Shown here: positions 1-12,154 of the stretch, one piece after another
Numbering within the stretch: position 1 is the stretch's first letter
Layout: the number at the start of each line of letters is the position of its first letter
Assembly: GCA_030522415.1 (NCBI GenBank)
Contig: CM060109.1
Location: 28,235,392 to 28,299,391 of the forward strand
Source: Channallabes apus
Taxonomy: Eukaryota > Chordata > Actinopteri > Siluriformes > Clariidae
DNA: 64,000 nt
Reading direction: 5' to 3'
Notes under the pieces: model-generated
The model's input: the letters and a program-made list of their open reading frames with translations, nothing else
What the model was told of the DNA's origin: nothing
The model's database searches: none
Translations under genes and position numbers: made by a program

Positions 1-1
1 A

Positions 2-264
2 GGAATTTCCGTTAGCATATCCACCTTCAGTCTTGTGGCCATAGCAATTGAGAGATACAGTGCTATCTGTAATCCTCTGAAGTCCCGGGCCTGGCAGACC
101 CGTTCCCATGCATACAGGGTTATCGCTATGACATGGGTTCTATCTTTCCTCATCATGACCCCATACCCAATCTTCTCCTCACTTGTTAGCTACTCCAAAC
201 CCAACAACATCACCATCCATATGTGCCGCCACGATTGGCCCAAGGATCAGATGAAGCAGGCTTG
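2..264 (+). CDS. cckbr: cckbr exon: TM3 end, ICL2, TM4, ECL2
   Basis: Internal exon of a cholecystokinin/gastrin receptor, a class A GPCR of the plasma membrane that binds CCK/gastrin peptides and signals mainly through Gq. The frame is open from base 2. The exon encodes the end of TM3 with an ERY motif (the DRY position), ICL2 (AICNPLKSRAWQTRSHAYRV), TM4 (TWVLSFLIMTPYP) and ECL2, with the disulfide cysteine in HMCRHDW and an N-glycosylation sequon (NIT). Bases 1-2 are AG, so the window may begin exactly at the splice acceptor; a Gly codon split after its first base would fit. The donor is GTGAGT at 265. The last codon is split after two bases (TG|G) and is completed by the exon at 1848. Upstream exons (N-terminus, TM1-TM2) lie outside the window. 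The exon alone does not separate type A from type B; the downstream exons favour B. Confidence 0.93.
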
Positions 265-1847
265 GTGAGTCTTCTCAATGTTTAGCATGTCATTAAAATA
301 AATTACATGCATTTGATGAGGTCATAGAATGATTAGAGTTGACCATGAATTTTGAAACATAGTCTGAATTAAGAATGGATTCAGTAAGAATTAATATCAA
401 ATGGGAGAGAGAATGGCAGTAACACCAGTCTTGCCATTTGTGAAATATTTTCTTTTTTACCTTTATGGGAGAAAAGAATATATTAGTCAATATTAGTCTT
501 AAGCAGTTTGAGATTTTATTAAGAATTTAAGTTCAATGACATGAACTATCTTATTTCCTCCTTGAGCCTTCTCCTATTCCAAGCCACGGTACACAGGACT
601 AAAACCTGTAGTGGTTTTGAGATCATCAACTAAAGTTATCATAGCAAGGACTGCCATGATATTTTATTGTGCTTGAAACACAAGTTATATTCAGGTTTCA
701 CGTTTTATTGTCATATGCATAGTAAAGAAACATGTTCCCCCGTACAATGAAATACTTCCTTTGCTGTCCCCCTAATGAATGCCGCAAAAAAAGTAGAAAA
801 TAAGCATAAAATAGAATAAAGTAAAAAAATAAATATGGGTATAAAAAGAATAGGTATATAAAAAAAGGATATATATCAAACATAGAATTAAGCCAGAATA
901 TGAAAATCATGAAAAGGAATGAAATGAATAAGAATATGAAAAAAAACATACACTGGCTCATATTTTTAAGAATGTTGTTCACCCAAACCAGAGCCTTCAT
1001 GGCTCAAATAGATACAAATTATGTCTGCCAGTTAGTCATCAATCCATTTAACTATTTGTCTATTGGACTTATATCCTATTTATTGATTTATTTAAAAAGA
1101 TAAATGGTATACTGTACAAGGTGCACAACTACTTTGATAAGTAATATTTATAAAACTTATGAAAGTGAACGACTCACAGGAGGGGATCCGAGGCCATGCA
1201 GTGTGTTTCTGTATTTGATTCTTCAACTTTCTTCATATGTTTTCAATGTGTTTAGGGCAGGAACCAAATGTTTTAGGGTTCTGTGAGTTTTATATGTGCG
1301 CCTCTGGACTGGAAAAGGAATGGACAACTCTTGGCAGAAGATGATAGAGCTTTAGCATTTCGGCAGAGAGAGATTTGTCTCTAAAGTGTTCCAGGTCTTG
1401 ACATATTGGCACATATACAGTATGAACACAGTGTTCAAGACCATGAACAAAACAGCTTTTCATCCCCATAGTAGTTTCCTGTATTATTATGTAATTTTTT
1501 TGAACATGCAATTTCATATATGTAAATATCAGATATGTAAAATATACAGATGAAAGCAAAAAACTTTTTCATCTTACTTTTCAATACCTTTCTTAAAGAT
1601 GCTGAGTACCTGAGTATTTATTTTCTCTGAGGGACTTGGCAATCAGATGCTAACTTGAGTGATTAGAATGTAATCCAAACTCAGATTAATGTGCAAGAGA
1701 AATTACTTTTAATAGGCATTTGTTATCTAAAGTTTCTATACCTTTGGTCATAAAGTTTCACAAGGCTACTACATGCGATTGGAAACACATTTTAGATTAC
1801 ATTGTCATGTGAAAGTTCAGCACTAATGGTTCCCTCTGATCTTCCAG
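265..1847 (+). other. cckbr intron
   Basis: Intron between the ECL2 and TM5 exons. It starts GTGAGT and ends with a pyrimidine-rich stretch and CTTCCAG. It holds A-rich and T-rich stretches, notably about 780-960, and no exon or coding similarity that I can see. Its short open frames have no recognisable motifs. Confidence 0.85.
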
Positions 1848-1975
1848 GTGCATCATGTTGCTGTTGATCCTTTTTGTCATACCTGGAGTTGTGATGATTA
1901 TTGCTTATGGGCTCATCTCCCGGGAGCTATATTGTGGAATACAGTTTGAACTTAAGCAGAGGAAAGGCCATAGTG
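1848..1975 (+). CDS. cckbr: cckbr exon: TM5 and start of ICL3
   Basis: The exon begins after CTTCCAG and completes the split Trp codon from the preceding exon. It reads WCIMLLLILFVIPGVVMI and on through AYGLISRELY, which is TM5 and its cytoplasmic end; AYGLISRELY is highly characteristic of the CCK receptor family. It then enters ICL3 (CGIQFELKQRKGHSG). The donor is GTGAGA at 1976. The exon ends with one base of the next codon, and joining to 2421 gives Ala-Met-Lys without breaking frame. The small exon size and both splice phases agree with the neighbouring exons. Confidence 0.93.
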
Positions 1976-2420
1976 GTGAGACCCTGTTCCTCCAGTTCAA
2001 CCATCAAATGTTAGATTTTTTTGTTTTATTGAAATAAACTTTGGAAAGCGTTTTTAAATACTGTTTAATCCTTCAGTGAATGTTGTGTAATGTACTGTGC
2101 ATATATGAATTAGTTTTACATGGAACTGAATTTTAGTGGAACTGATCATGTTTTTACAAATAATTTTTAATACTTAATACATCACAATAGAAACATAATT
2201 TAACTGTTTAAACTTGCTGCTGTTTTGCCTCACTTGAGATCAATTAAGCAATATCACACGAGAAGGAGTGCTATTGTGATGATTATTAGTACTGCTGTGA
2301 TGCAGGCATAGGTAAAACGGCCTTTTGGATGATATAATATTCTTAGTGGTTAAGAACTAAACTTTGTGAATCTGGTATGTGAGTTTTATTTAAATGTTTT
2401 TACTATTTCACCTTTCCCAG
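1976..2420 (+). other. cckbr intron within ICL3
   Basis: A 445-bp intron starting GTGAGA and ending CCTTTCCCAG. AT-rich, with no coding signal of its own. Confidence 0.85.
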
Positions 2421-2941
2421 CAATGAAGAATGGCACAACTGCCACCTTCTCATCGGGCGCTGATCATAGTGATGGTTGCTACATTCAGGTATTAAAGCGA
2501 CCCAACTCGATGGAGATGTCCATGCTCACGCTGGCCGCCGCTGGCCAGGTAGACCGTCCTCGCAGCAACACTTCTGAGACTAAACACATGGCCAAAAGGC
2601 GTGTGATCCGCATGTTGATTGTCATTGTAACCATGTTCTTTATCTGCTGGATGCCTTTGTATTCCGTTAATACCTGGAAGGCCTTCCATCCACCTTCTGC
2701 CCACAGGGCTCTCTCTGGAGCCCCAATCTCCTTCATTCACCTCCTGTCCTACACATCTGCCTGCATCAATCCCATCATCTACTGCTTCATGAACAAGCGC
2801 TTCCGCAAGGCTCTGCTAACCACATTCTCCTGCTGCTGCCGATCATGCCACCCACGGAACTTTAATGAGGGAGAAGATGATGTCACTGCTACTGGAGCAT
2901 CTGTGTCTAAGTTTAACTATACCACCATCAGCACCATGTGA
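2421..2941 (+). CDS. cckbr: cckbr terminal exon: ICL3, TM6, TM7, C-tail
   Basis: Last coding exon of the receptor; stop TGA at 2939-2941. It encodes the rest of ICL3, including the family signature HSDGCYIQ, then KRRVIRMLIVIV into TM6 with the CWMP toggle motif, ECL3, TM7 with NPIIY (the NPxxY position), and the C-tail with a CCC cluster likely to be palmitoylated (FSCCCRSC). HRALSGAPISFIHLLSY and the terminal KFNYTTISTM match the type B (gastrin/CCK2) receptor better than type A; this is from general family knowledge, not an alignment. All motifs needed for a working receptor that fall in these exons are intact. Which teleost paralogue (a or b) this is cannot be said. Confidence 0.94.
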
Positions 2942-3930
2942 CCATGTTAAACAAAAAAAAAGGTAGCTTGATTTTACTTAAGATAGACAGAGACAGGAAT
3001 GGAGAAGGTGCAGTGGAGGTTTTGGATTTGGACTGATGGAGGCCTCAGATTATTAAAAATGTTCCAAAGGAATAGGCCTAGGTTCAACTTTGCAGTTGTT
3101 AAGGATGTGCTGCTCTGTGACGATAATTCTGTAGTATTAACAGTAATATCAGCATGCTAATTCATCAGTTATTGTTGTCTTGTATTTTGTAATTGAATAT
3201 ACTATTACAGTAGATATGTATAGTTTGATTATTGCTACATGTATTTTAGTGCACTTACAGTAATGTTATGCTGGTTTTAGGGTTTTTTCATGCATTCAGT
3301 GAGATAAATAACTGAATTAAAACAAATTTGAACAGATGGGTAAAAAAATTAAAAACTGAGTAAAAGATAAAGAGTGGAGGTTCTTCTAGACAGGTGTACT
3401 GCATAGAAAAATTAAAGGAGTTACCAACCTGCCATGCCTTTTGGCAAGTTTAACAATGATAAACAGATGGTCTTGATTTTGCATCAAGAAGGCAGAAGGA
3501 AAAAAAATTGTGACCTTGAAGTTGGGGCTTTGAGAACATGAGTTTCAGTAACAAAACACATTTAAGAGAAATTTATATGATAAGACTCGTCATATAATTT
3601 CTCAACAGGGAGGTTAAAGAAGTGGCAACCTGTTGAAGTGGCAACCTGTTTAAGGGATCCCACATCAAGATACATACCAAGTTTGATTAAATACAGTACC
3701 ATTGATTCTAGTTGTTCAGATGTTGATCACTGGTTAATGTACTGTATGTCCTCTTTTTTGTACATATAGCATAAGTTAATTTGTTTCTCACATACATAAC
3801 ACTGCATTTATTCATACAAGGTCTTTTCAAGGACTTGCATCTGACAATATACTGATGAATAGAGTCATAACACAAGTCAAGTTTTGACTGTATTTTATAC
3901 CACAGCATCTAAAGGAAATAAGGAAAATAA
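2942..3930 (+). other. cckbr 3' UTR and 3' flank
   Basis: Non-coding, AT-rich sequence directly after the receptor stop codon, presumably 3' UTR for an unknown length. No strong polyadenylation signal is near; ATTAAA occurs near 3052 and ATTAAAA near 3316. A short tandem duplication of the AGTGGCAACCTGTT motif lies at about 3620-3652. No second gene is visible. Confidence 0.6.
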
Positions 3931-3941
3931 ATGTTCAGTGT

Positions 3942-4292
3942 GCGGCGCGGTGGTGTAGTGGTTAGCACTGTCGCCTTGCACCTCGAGGGTCTGGGTTCGA
4001 TTCCTGGCCAAGCTCGATTCCCGTCTCTGTGTGCATGGAGTTTGCATGTTCTCCTCGTGCTTGGTGGGTTTCCTCCGGGTACTCCGGTTTCCTCCCACAG
4101 TCCAAAGACATGCAGATTAGGCTAATTGGCGTTCCCAAATTGACCATTGTGTGTGTGTGCTCTGCGATGGATTGGCACGCTGTCCAGGGTGTACCCTGCC
4201 TCGTGCCCTGAGTCTCCTGGGATAGGCTCCAGGTCCCTGCGATCCTAAATACAGGATAAAGCGGTATAGAAGATGAATGAATGAATGAATGA
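3942..4292 (+). mobile_element. tRNA-headed SINE (Mermaid-like) with target-site duplication
   Basis: A SINE with a tRNA-derived head. The A box is TGGTGTAGTGG at 3951-3961 and the B box GGTTCGATTCC at 3994-4004. The body carries the widespread fish phrases for cytosine-rich 'tttcctccgggtactccgg' and 'cagtccaaagacatgcag', and the 3' tail is (GAAT)n. It is flanked by an 11-bp direct repeat ATGTTCAGTGT at 3931-3941 and 4293-4303, which is the target-site duplication of a complete insertion. The body resembles the Mermaid-type fish SINEs; the exact family name needs a library search. The head is a pol III promoter in form, but this is not a functional tRNA gene. Confidence 0.88.
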
Positions 4293-4607
4293 ATGTTCAG
4301 TGTACAGTACGTACTATACTTTTGCGTCAAATAGATCATGGTCTCACAGAGGAATGCTGTTTATTGTCATTCCTTTCACTGTTTCACTCTTCATTCTCTA
4401 GCTGTTTATTTTCGTTCAGGTAAACACTTTGCTAATTACTGAGCATCTGCTGTTGGTGCCTGGTTTCTACTGAACAGTGGAAACATCAAACCACAAAGTT
4501 TCCTATGTACTGTACTAAACTCTAATTGCAACCCTTAAAAAAATAAATAAATCACGGCAAGAAATAAATGCAATTCACAGAGCTCTGTTTTCACAATTTA
4601 ATCACAC

Positions 4608-4971
4608 AACTTCTTATCTAGTCTGAAAAAGCATTCCTGCTTCTGGTAAATGTTTTATTTCACAATTAAGTCACTTTTAATGTAATATTATTTTTTATTT
4701 TACATAAAAAAATGTTACATTACATAATTATTTACATTCTTCTTAGCTTTCATGTGTTCAGTCATGTGATCAAACTGTGTATGTGCTGTGTAGGAACATG
4801 TATATGTATTCTAGTGTAAATAAAGATCAGCAACATCTTGTATAAAGATCATGTTCTGATGTCATTTTCAGCAGCAGATCAGGAACTGAGAACCCTAGAA
4901 CTTCTTATCTAGCCTGTAAAAGTATTCCCGCTAAGATCAATTGGGTAAATGTTTTATTTCACAATTAAAAC
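4608..4971 (+). repeat. Direct repeat pair around copy 1
   Basis: About 65 bp beginning CTTCTTATCTAG and containing GGTAAATGTTTTATTTCACA occurs at about 4608-4676 and again at about 4900-4968 in direct orientation, with substitutions and one insertion. It brackets the segment that is duplicated again at 6742-6935. Confidence 0.65.
4678..4890 (+). repeat. Copy 1 of a local dispersed duplication (about 200 bp)
   Basis: This segment matches 6742-6935 in the same orientation. Both contain TTTCATGTGTTCAGTCA, AACTGTGTATGTGCTGTGTA and AACATCTTGTATAAAGAT, with scattered substitutions and small indels. No target-site duplication or terminal structure is evident, so it may be an old unnamed repeat or a segmental duplication. 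Confidence 0.7.
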
Positions 4972-6104
4972 AATAGAATACAGGAATAAAATAGTGGCAG
5001 TTTCAATCAGACAGTAATTTTTATTCCAAACTGCCCCCAGCTTTATAAAGGATATTCATTCAAGACATAAATAATCAGTCACAGCTGGAATGACTTCATT
5101 CAGAGATGTTTGACAGCAGCACTTATCAGATTCTTTGCATGATGTCATCCTATAATTTGAAACACCATGGTGTGTGATTGGCAAGTAATATGAGTAATGT
5201 CTGTGCCTCTCACTACATGTTGAGGGTTTTTTTTCAGTTCGGTTAGTTGTGAGTGGATTCATGCAGTTATAATAGGGCCCTAAGCAAAATCCGGTGAAGA
5301 GTCCCTACTACAGTACCTTACCTGTGAACCACGACCAGTAAGCCGTGGCCACCCATGACCCTGTCGCCAGTTCACCGGTTTTCCTTCCTTGGATTACTTT
5401 TGCTACTTGTATGTCATGAACTCTACAGACCAAGAACATCCCACAAGAGCTGCAGTTCTGGAGTTGCTCTGACTCAGTCCTCTAGCCATCACAATTTATC
5501 CCTTGTCAAAGTCACTCAAATTCTTACGCTTGCCCTTTTTTATGCTTCCACATCATCAACTTTAGGGAAAATGTTCACTTGCTGCCTAATACATCTCACC
5601 CACTTCTGGCTGCTATAATAATGATATATTGAAAATGTAGCTACTGTGAGAAAGTTAATGCTGATTTCAGTAGGAAGATCACAAAGACAGTGCTGAATGT
5701 AATATAAACCTTCAACCTGAACCCAGAACATTCTCTGAGAATTTGAAGGACTTCTTCAGCCCTTACAAAATTGACTCCACTAAATAATCATTCAATAGGA
5801 TGTGTCCTGCAACAAATTTTTAAAAGTGTAAATGTAGATTAAATTACAGTATATGATGTTATATAGATACAGGTCCACAAACAGAAGATAAAAGCTAATT
5901 TATGCTTGATAGCATGTGAAAGTTTACAATTCCTTATGACACCACGGAAGAAATTCAGTTTATGTAAGCCTACATGATGATATACAGTATCCTCTCTCAA
6001 GCACAAACATAACTGTAGATAAAAACTTTTTGTTGTAGGTGTAGATCATAAGCCTTGGAATATAAAACTAAATGAAGAAATAAACAATATGGATAAATGA
6101 ATTA
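4972..6104. other. Intergenic, nothing recognised
   Basis: AT-rich single-copy-looking sequence. The longest open frame (5355-5618, +) begins with a hydrophobic stretch but has no family motif, splice context or codon pattern that I can support. Confidence 0.5.
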
Positions 6105-6440
6105 ATGAATCTTTATCATCATTACGCCTGTTACCTATCCCAGGAGACTTAGGGCATGAGGCGGCATACACCCGTGTGGGGGTGCCATTCCATCGCAGAC
6201 TGTGCACACACACATTAACACACTCGCACACTCATTCACACAAAGCGGGGCATTTAAGAACACAAGTTAGCCTAATCTGCATGTCTTTAGACTGTGGGAA
6301 GAAACTGGAGTACCTGGTGGAAACCCACCAAGCAAGGAGGGAAACATGCAAACTCCATACACTCCATACCCAAGGTGGGAATGAAACCTGGAACCTGGAG
6401 GTGCTAGGAAACATTGCTAACCACTAAGCCAATGTGCCAC
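6105..6440 (-). mobile_element. SINE, minus strand (same group as 3942-4292)
   Basis: Reverse complement of the same SINE body: it contains the complements of the 'aagacatgcagattaggcta', 'gtttcctcc' and 'gggataggc' phrases, and the complement of the tRNA-like head near 6405-6440 (GCTAACCACTAAGCC...GCCACC). It is more decayed than the 3942 copy, and no clean target-site duplication was seen. Confidence 0.78.
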
Positions 6441-6741
6441 CACTTAATATAATAATTACCTAATATATAATACACACAGGTGATGCATACAGTTATATAG
6501 AGTGACTCAGTAATGCTTTTTATCCAGAAAAAGGACAGCTTAACTATAGCCTCATCATGAGAATCTAAGAGAATCTTACAGTAAATCAGCTGGCCAATGA
6601 GGATGCAGCACTGTAAAAACCAAAACAATAGCAGCTGGCAAATAAGGAAGTGAAAGTGAAAAACTCAGCATCAAAACTGAAAACCCATCTTTTTTTGCAT
6701 TTGAAGTTAGTCTTTTGGTTTCCAATAATTTTATTCATTTT

Positions 6742-6935
6742 TAATGTAATATATATTTTTTTATTACATAAAAGAATTGTTTTATTATTTACATTCTCCG
6801 CAACTTTCATGTGTTCAGTCACATTATCGAACTGTGTATGTGCTGTGTATGAACTTTGTATATGTATTATAGTGTAAATAAAGATCAACAACATCTTGTA
6901 TAAAGATTTTCAGCATCAGATCAGGCACTGAGAGA
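6742..6935 (+). repeat. Copy 2 of the local dispersed duplication
   Basis: Matches 4678-4890 in direct orientation, including the shared GTGTAAATAAAGATCA and AACATCTTGTATAAAGAT. The copies differ by substitutions and by an insertion in copy 1 after TATAAAGAT. Confidence 0.7.
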
Positions 6936-8465
6936 CATATGCACGAGAAGATCAGACACTATGTTGTGTGTAAGGACAGACAGTGGTTATGTCTGATGAA
7001 AGCTAATGGCAGACCAAAAAGAGAGAAAAATTATTAGTGTGCCGTGAGTGTGTGTAATCTTTGGGGGAGAAAATGTCTTGACTATTGTCAATTGTTATGT
7101 GTCTTGATGTTCTGTTTGTGCTTTACTTTGTAAGTATTATAAAATATAAGCTGCATTTCCTTGCATAGCTGGTAGCTGTTATAGTTACATACCACACCTG
7201 TACAGTAAATCTGTAACAATTCATTTTTCTGGGATTTTATTTAGAAGTATTTCGTCAAAACAGAGTAACTTCCTGCATTGAGCAAGATGTCTTAGATGAA
7301 GATTTTTATTAAATATTTTATTACCAGTTCATGTTTTGCTCGCTCATGTAGTTAAGTCTGTGCATGGTTTCCCTGTAAACTTTATAGCTTATAAACTCAA
7401 GATTTAAAAAAAAACACTGCAAGCTTGTGTATTTTTTTCTACATGCATTAACTTTGTTAGCGTATGATTACTGGAAGAGTTAATCACTTAACACAAGTTA
7501 AGATGACCCAATGACCTGTTTCGGTCTACGCACACATGCACGCACGCAGGCACACACACAGTAATTAAGGAAAGAAAGAAAGAAGGTTTTTAAATTATAA
7601 ATTAAAGAATTTAAGAGAGATGCTAAAACACCTGCATCAAGCATCTGTATGAATTATTCTAAACATCCCTAATCAAGCAAAAGAATACAACTTAATTTTT
7701 GGAATATTAGTCCCTTTGAAATGTAGGAAAGGTAAGTAAAAAAAACTATACATGTAATTGTGAAAACCATACAGGATTTATATTCTGTGTGTGTGTGTTT
7801 AATTTTTTTCCTATTGGGAACAGAAGTTCATAACCCCAATTTTGCAGATCTATGGCAAAACCATGTCTATATTCTCAATTTACTGGTGTAATCTGCACTT
7901 GTGACACCAAGAGAGAGTGGCTTTTGCCATTTGACATCTATATATAATACAGTGAAGTCTAGTTGGGGCCAGTTCCGCTGTCATGTGTGATGTTATCTGG
8001 AAATGATCAGATCACTTTATTTGGGAAATGTGGTTGGCAGACCATCAAGATATATAACATGTAAACAGACAACAATAAACACAAAACTAAGCCAATTCGG
8101 CATGCAATACAAGAAACGTAAACGAAGCAAAAAGCCTACAGTCACTGTTATGTTAAAAGGTAAAGTGAAGGACAGTTCTCCTTGTGTCTTAAAGGGTTGT
8201 CAGAGACAGTGAACCCTGTTTAGAAGAAAAAAAATGCTCAGATGACATGGTTCTAAAAAAAAATTCAGATAGAATCAAACAGTTTCCTGTGATCCCATGT
8301 CATGCAATTCCTATATGTAAAGCTGTCACTAATCAGTTACAGTTAGCCTCTCTGCTGTATAGACAATTCACCATAGTTGGCCCTTTGATGTTATAGGTGG
8401 ATCTATATGCAGAACTGAGTCATAACTAGTTAAGACATAAGTCTGTCTTAAATCAAAATTATATG
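6936..8465. other. Intergenic, nothing recognised
   Basis: AT-rich sequence with a short CA-rich microsatellite at about 7528-7560 (cacacatgcacgcacgcagg). No gene, RNA or mobile-element terminus was identified. Confidence 0.5.
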
Positions 8466-9441
8466 TGTCACGTTCTGCTATGATGTTGGACTGTGGGCTT
8501 GGTGTTGAGGCATAAATGCAGAGGGGATGCAGTGAAACAGAAAAGAGTCTTTAATAATAATAATAAGAATAAACAAAATCCAAACATGAACAAAACATGA
8601 ACTAAGGAAGTTGGCTTAAACTTGGAGCATAAGCAACAAAACTCAAACACTTAGACATACGACAAGGGATTACACAACTAATATACAATACAGACATGGG
8701 GACACAAACTGGATGAGACAAGACACACTAAACAGACTAAAGGACTAAACACAAGGGACTATACATGCAAGGGATAAACAAACACAAGACAGGCTTGGCT
8801 AGGTCTACTGGCTGAGCTGCACATTAGCTGCTAAGCTAGCTCATAGCTAATCAGACTAATGGCTACACAGACCAGTAGCCTGAGACCCAAGGGAATGAAC
8901 AGACAGGCTGCACAGCAGACTAGGTATAAAACAGACTAAGAACTCTAAAGGTTAGTGGCTAAAGATGTTAGTCTGTCTAGTCTCATTGTCTGATTAGCTC
9001 TTAGTCTGTTTAGGTACTAAGATCTAGACATGTTAGTATCACCCTCATTAGTATTTAAACAGACTAATAACTAAACATGCAATGGGGGTTACTTATACAA
9101 AAGGGTAAACACAAAAGGCTAATTCTCCTAGAGGCTAATCCTGCTAGGAGACACAAAGACATTTCAATACAAACAAACTTAACTTAAAGTGCTCCTGAAA
9201 CCAAAAGGCCAACCATACTGTTTAAACTAAAACAGAACAGAACAAAACAAAACAAAACCCACATAACAGAAATTAATGCTCGACCCAGTTTCCCAGAACA
9301 AACAGGTATTTATAAAAGTGCTAATGAGCCTCCTCAGTTCAGCTGAGCATCCATGTCACCTGACTGAGGAGGCTTCTGGGAAACTGAGTCTAGAAACAAA
9401 ACTAGACTAAAAACACTGCCCTCTAGTGGGCAACCCTCACA
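8466..9441 (-). mobile_element. Probable solo LTR (Gypsy-type), minus strand
   Basis: Read on the minus strand, the segment starts TGTGAGGG and ends AACGTGACA, so it has TG...CA termini. It contains a TATAAATA box (complement of 9307-9316) in the promoter half, and an A/T-rich polyadenylation-like tract before a CT-rich U5-like end. It is flanked by ATATG (8461-8465) and ATATA (9442-9446), an imperfect 5-bp duplication. There is no internal coding region and no second LTR nearby, so a solo LTR of about 976 bp is the best reading. A diverged MITE with chance termini is the alternative. Confidence 0.55.
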
Positions 9442-12154
9442 ATATAAGCACATTAAACATGATCTTGGTGGTTATAAATGTTCCTGCTCTGCACACTGAC
9501 CGTGAAGCTTGTCACCTGGAATGTAAGTACAATATAAGTAATCTTCGCCAAGTTCCATAACCCCTTGTTCCATGCATTCCAAATTTCAGCTGAGACTAAT
9601 ATGAAATTTCTGTATTCACATTGAGCTAACCTGAGTTGGTGTCTTTCAAAGTATTTAGTACAAATACCATATGGCTATTTCAGTGGAAAGAAAAGAGATA
9701 AATTTGTATTAAATGTAATTGCATTAACCTGCTAAATGGTTTAACCCATTTTCAGCTGTTCTTACTGGTCATAAGGTTTACTGTAGGTGCAGGGGCACAG
9801 CATTTGAACTAACCAGAACCCAGACAAAAGTAAAACTTTGTAGACAAGGCATGTTGAAAGTACTGTAGTTGTGCGACTGTCTGCTGCAGCTGAGCTTGAT
9901 TTCCTTTCTCTGGTCAGGTTTTTAGAGAACTATATTCACAGCTACAGTAAAGGATGGATTCACATACTTTCACACCTATAGTGGTACCTCGGCACAAAAT
10001 TTTGTATTGCAAAAAGGATTTTATCATAGGAAATAATGTAAATACAGATAATCCGTTCCAGCCAACCAGAAATATTAACAACATTACCAATTTACAACAC
10101 TATAATCATATTTTTGCATATAAAAACAATCAAAACACCACCTAGTGATTTCAAGCAAAATTGGTGAGCGGTACTGAGTAGTAAAGCAGCTTATACAGAG
10201 GCAGTTATCTTTCATATTTTACAAGATTTATGTTGTTGATAGGGCAGGTGTCCAAATGCTGTCATAGCGAGTGAGTCACCAGGAGCTGATAAAGGGGAGC
10301 AGATTCTCAAATGTCTGAAGCAGTATGGTTCAATAACCAGTACATCTATTTTTCCCTGTACATGTTATTACATCAAAGATTACCTCAAACTTTATTATAG
10401 AGTATAATGCCAGAGTAGTTATTAGGTCAGTTAAGTTAAATTAGGTCCCTTGTTGGCCCTTGCTCATCACTCATTTAATGAACCTGCTGTTACACACTGT
10501 TTATGTGCATTAGCAGATGGGATATTCAAAGTAAAGGAATCTGTTAAGTCCAGTGAATTTCTCAATCACTCTAGGCCCCCTCATAACATGACAGATTCTG
10601 ATATACAGTAACAAGCCCAAGCAAAGTGTTGTCTTTCCTTGGACTCCTTGACTAACATGGTCTCTGATACAGATGTTGCTGGCAGAAACAAGAGTCTGGT
10701 CATAAATAAAAGATACTCCTGAATCCAAATGAGCTCAGTCCTCAGAGAGTGCAGAACCTAGCTGTAAAGCACATAGTTAAGAGAGAGGACATGGTCTCGA
10801 ATCTTCAAGATTAAAAAGACATCTCTGGGAAGAATCCTAGACCAAACAGTGAAGCTGACTATGATAGTTGGAATTCACATGTTGATTTGACAATGAAAGA
10901 CACTTCATTGTCTCAGCTAGAGGACTGTTAAGAGCCTTCTTGTTTCAGCTTCTGATGTCATTAGACATCTTAGTCCTGAGGCACCACCCACTGCATTTCT
11001 GTGGTATTTCAATTCTGCATTTGGTACAGTGATAAACAGTAAGGAACTTTGTACAGTTCATGAACACATTAAAAGATCCTCATCAAAAATCCTTCACCTA
11101 AGTTTTCGCTGAGTTTTACAATGTGCAGAGGATCTGTATTATCCCAATGAATTTAACACCTTTAGCAGTTTTGTAGTAGCTCTTGAAACAATGGCTTGCT
11201 GACCACCAACTAGAACTCAAAGCATAAACCCACACCATTTGCACAGTTGCTACAGCTATTCCGGACATCAAGAAGATTAGGATGCTAGAATGAGATAGCA
11301 TCTCAGTGTTATGAGAAATAAGGCTTTATCTTATGTACAAGGCGTTTTTGAAAACACTATGGAAACACAGATTTGGGCGTATCCAGGCAGTATTAAGTCT
11401 AAGAGTACAGTAAAAAAAATGAAGATAGAAGAAGTGTTTGTTACTTGTTTACTGTATACAGATACTGGCTCCCAAGTCACAACTGTCTGTAGGCACATAC
11501 AGTAAGTTCAAGGGAGCCAATATTCAACCTATTCCTTATTTAGCTAGATGTTTTTCCTTTTTTGTGTGTGTAATTTATTTGAAGCTGAATTACATGAAAA
11601 AAAAAGAGAGTTTGTAAAAAACATTAAGAATGGATGTTGTATGATTAACTAGCTGTTTTTAAATGTTATATTTCCAGTTACATGAAGAAAATGTCTGGTT
11701 GGCTTTTTAAAATTATTATTATTATTATTATTATTTTTACAAATTTTAACCTTTGAGTCTTATATTTTTCATGGTGTTGTTTTTGGTTTAATGCAAACTT
11801 AAAAAAAAAAAAGATAATATTGATAAAATGCTTGGCTATCTTTTCATTTCCTATGGATGAAGTGAATGTAAAAATTTAACCTTGTTTCAATTCATTGGGA
11901 GTTTATTTTTTTTTTTTACTTGCTAGCCCTGCTTTGTTATGAAACGAAAGAAGGCACACTTAAGTATTATTTTTATTAAAACATTAATTTTTATAACTAA
12001 ATATTTCATTACTTTTATTAATTGAGATTTAATCACTTTTATTGATTAAGAACTAAACCAAATGACATTATTATTGAACCACAGAATAATGGCTGGCTAA
12101 TTTATACCTTTTAAACTTTTAAAGCATTCTAAAAAGTTAAACCTCATTATCTTA
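9442..12154. other. Intergenic with one possible MITE end
   Basis: Mostly unrecognised AT-rich DNA. Segment 9975-10145 (TAGTGGTACCTCGGCAC... with ATAGGAAATAATG and ATCCGTTCCAG) resembles the end of a common vertebrate DNA-transposon MITE, but the other end is missing. Poly-A/T runs and an (ATT)n tract occur at 11710-11745. The short open frames have no recognisable domains. Confidence 0.45.

Noticed and set aside
2..2941. cckar (type A receptor) instead of cckbr
   Set aside because: The TM7-side block HRALSGAPISFIHLLSY and the TTISTM end are closer to type B by memory of the family; a tree would settle it.
3942..4010. tRNA gene at the head of the SINE
   Set aside because: A and B boxes are present but the arms do not pair as in a tRNA, and the sequence runs on into the SINE body with a target-site duplication.
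5355..5618. Small secreted protein (hydrophobic N-terminus)
   Set aside because: No family motif, no splice or promoter support, and Ser/Leu-rich composition expected by chance.
11116..11301. Minus-strand 61-aa frame with a hydrophobic stretch
   Set aside because: No recognisable motif or neighbouring exons; it could be chance.
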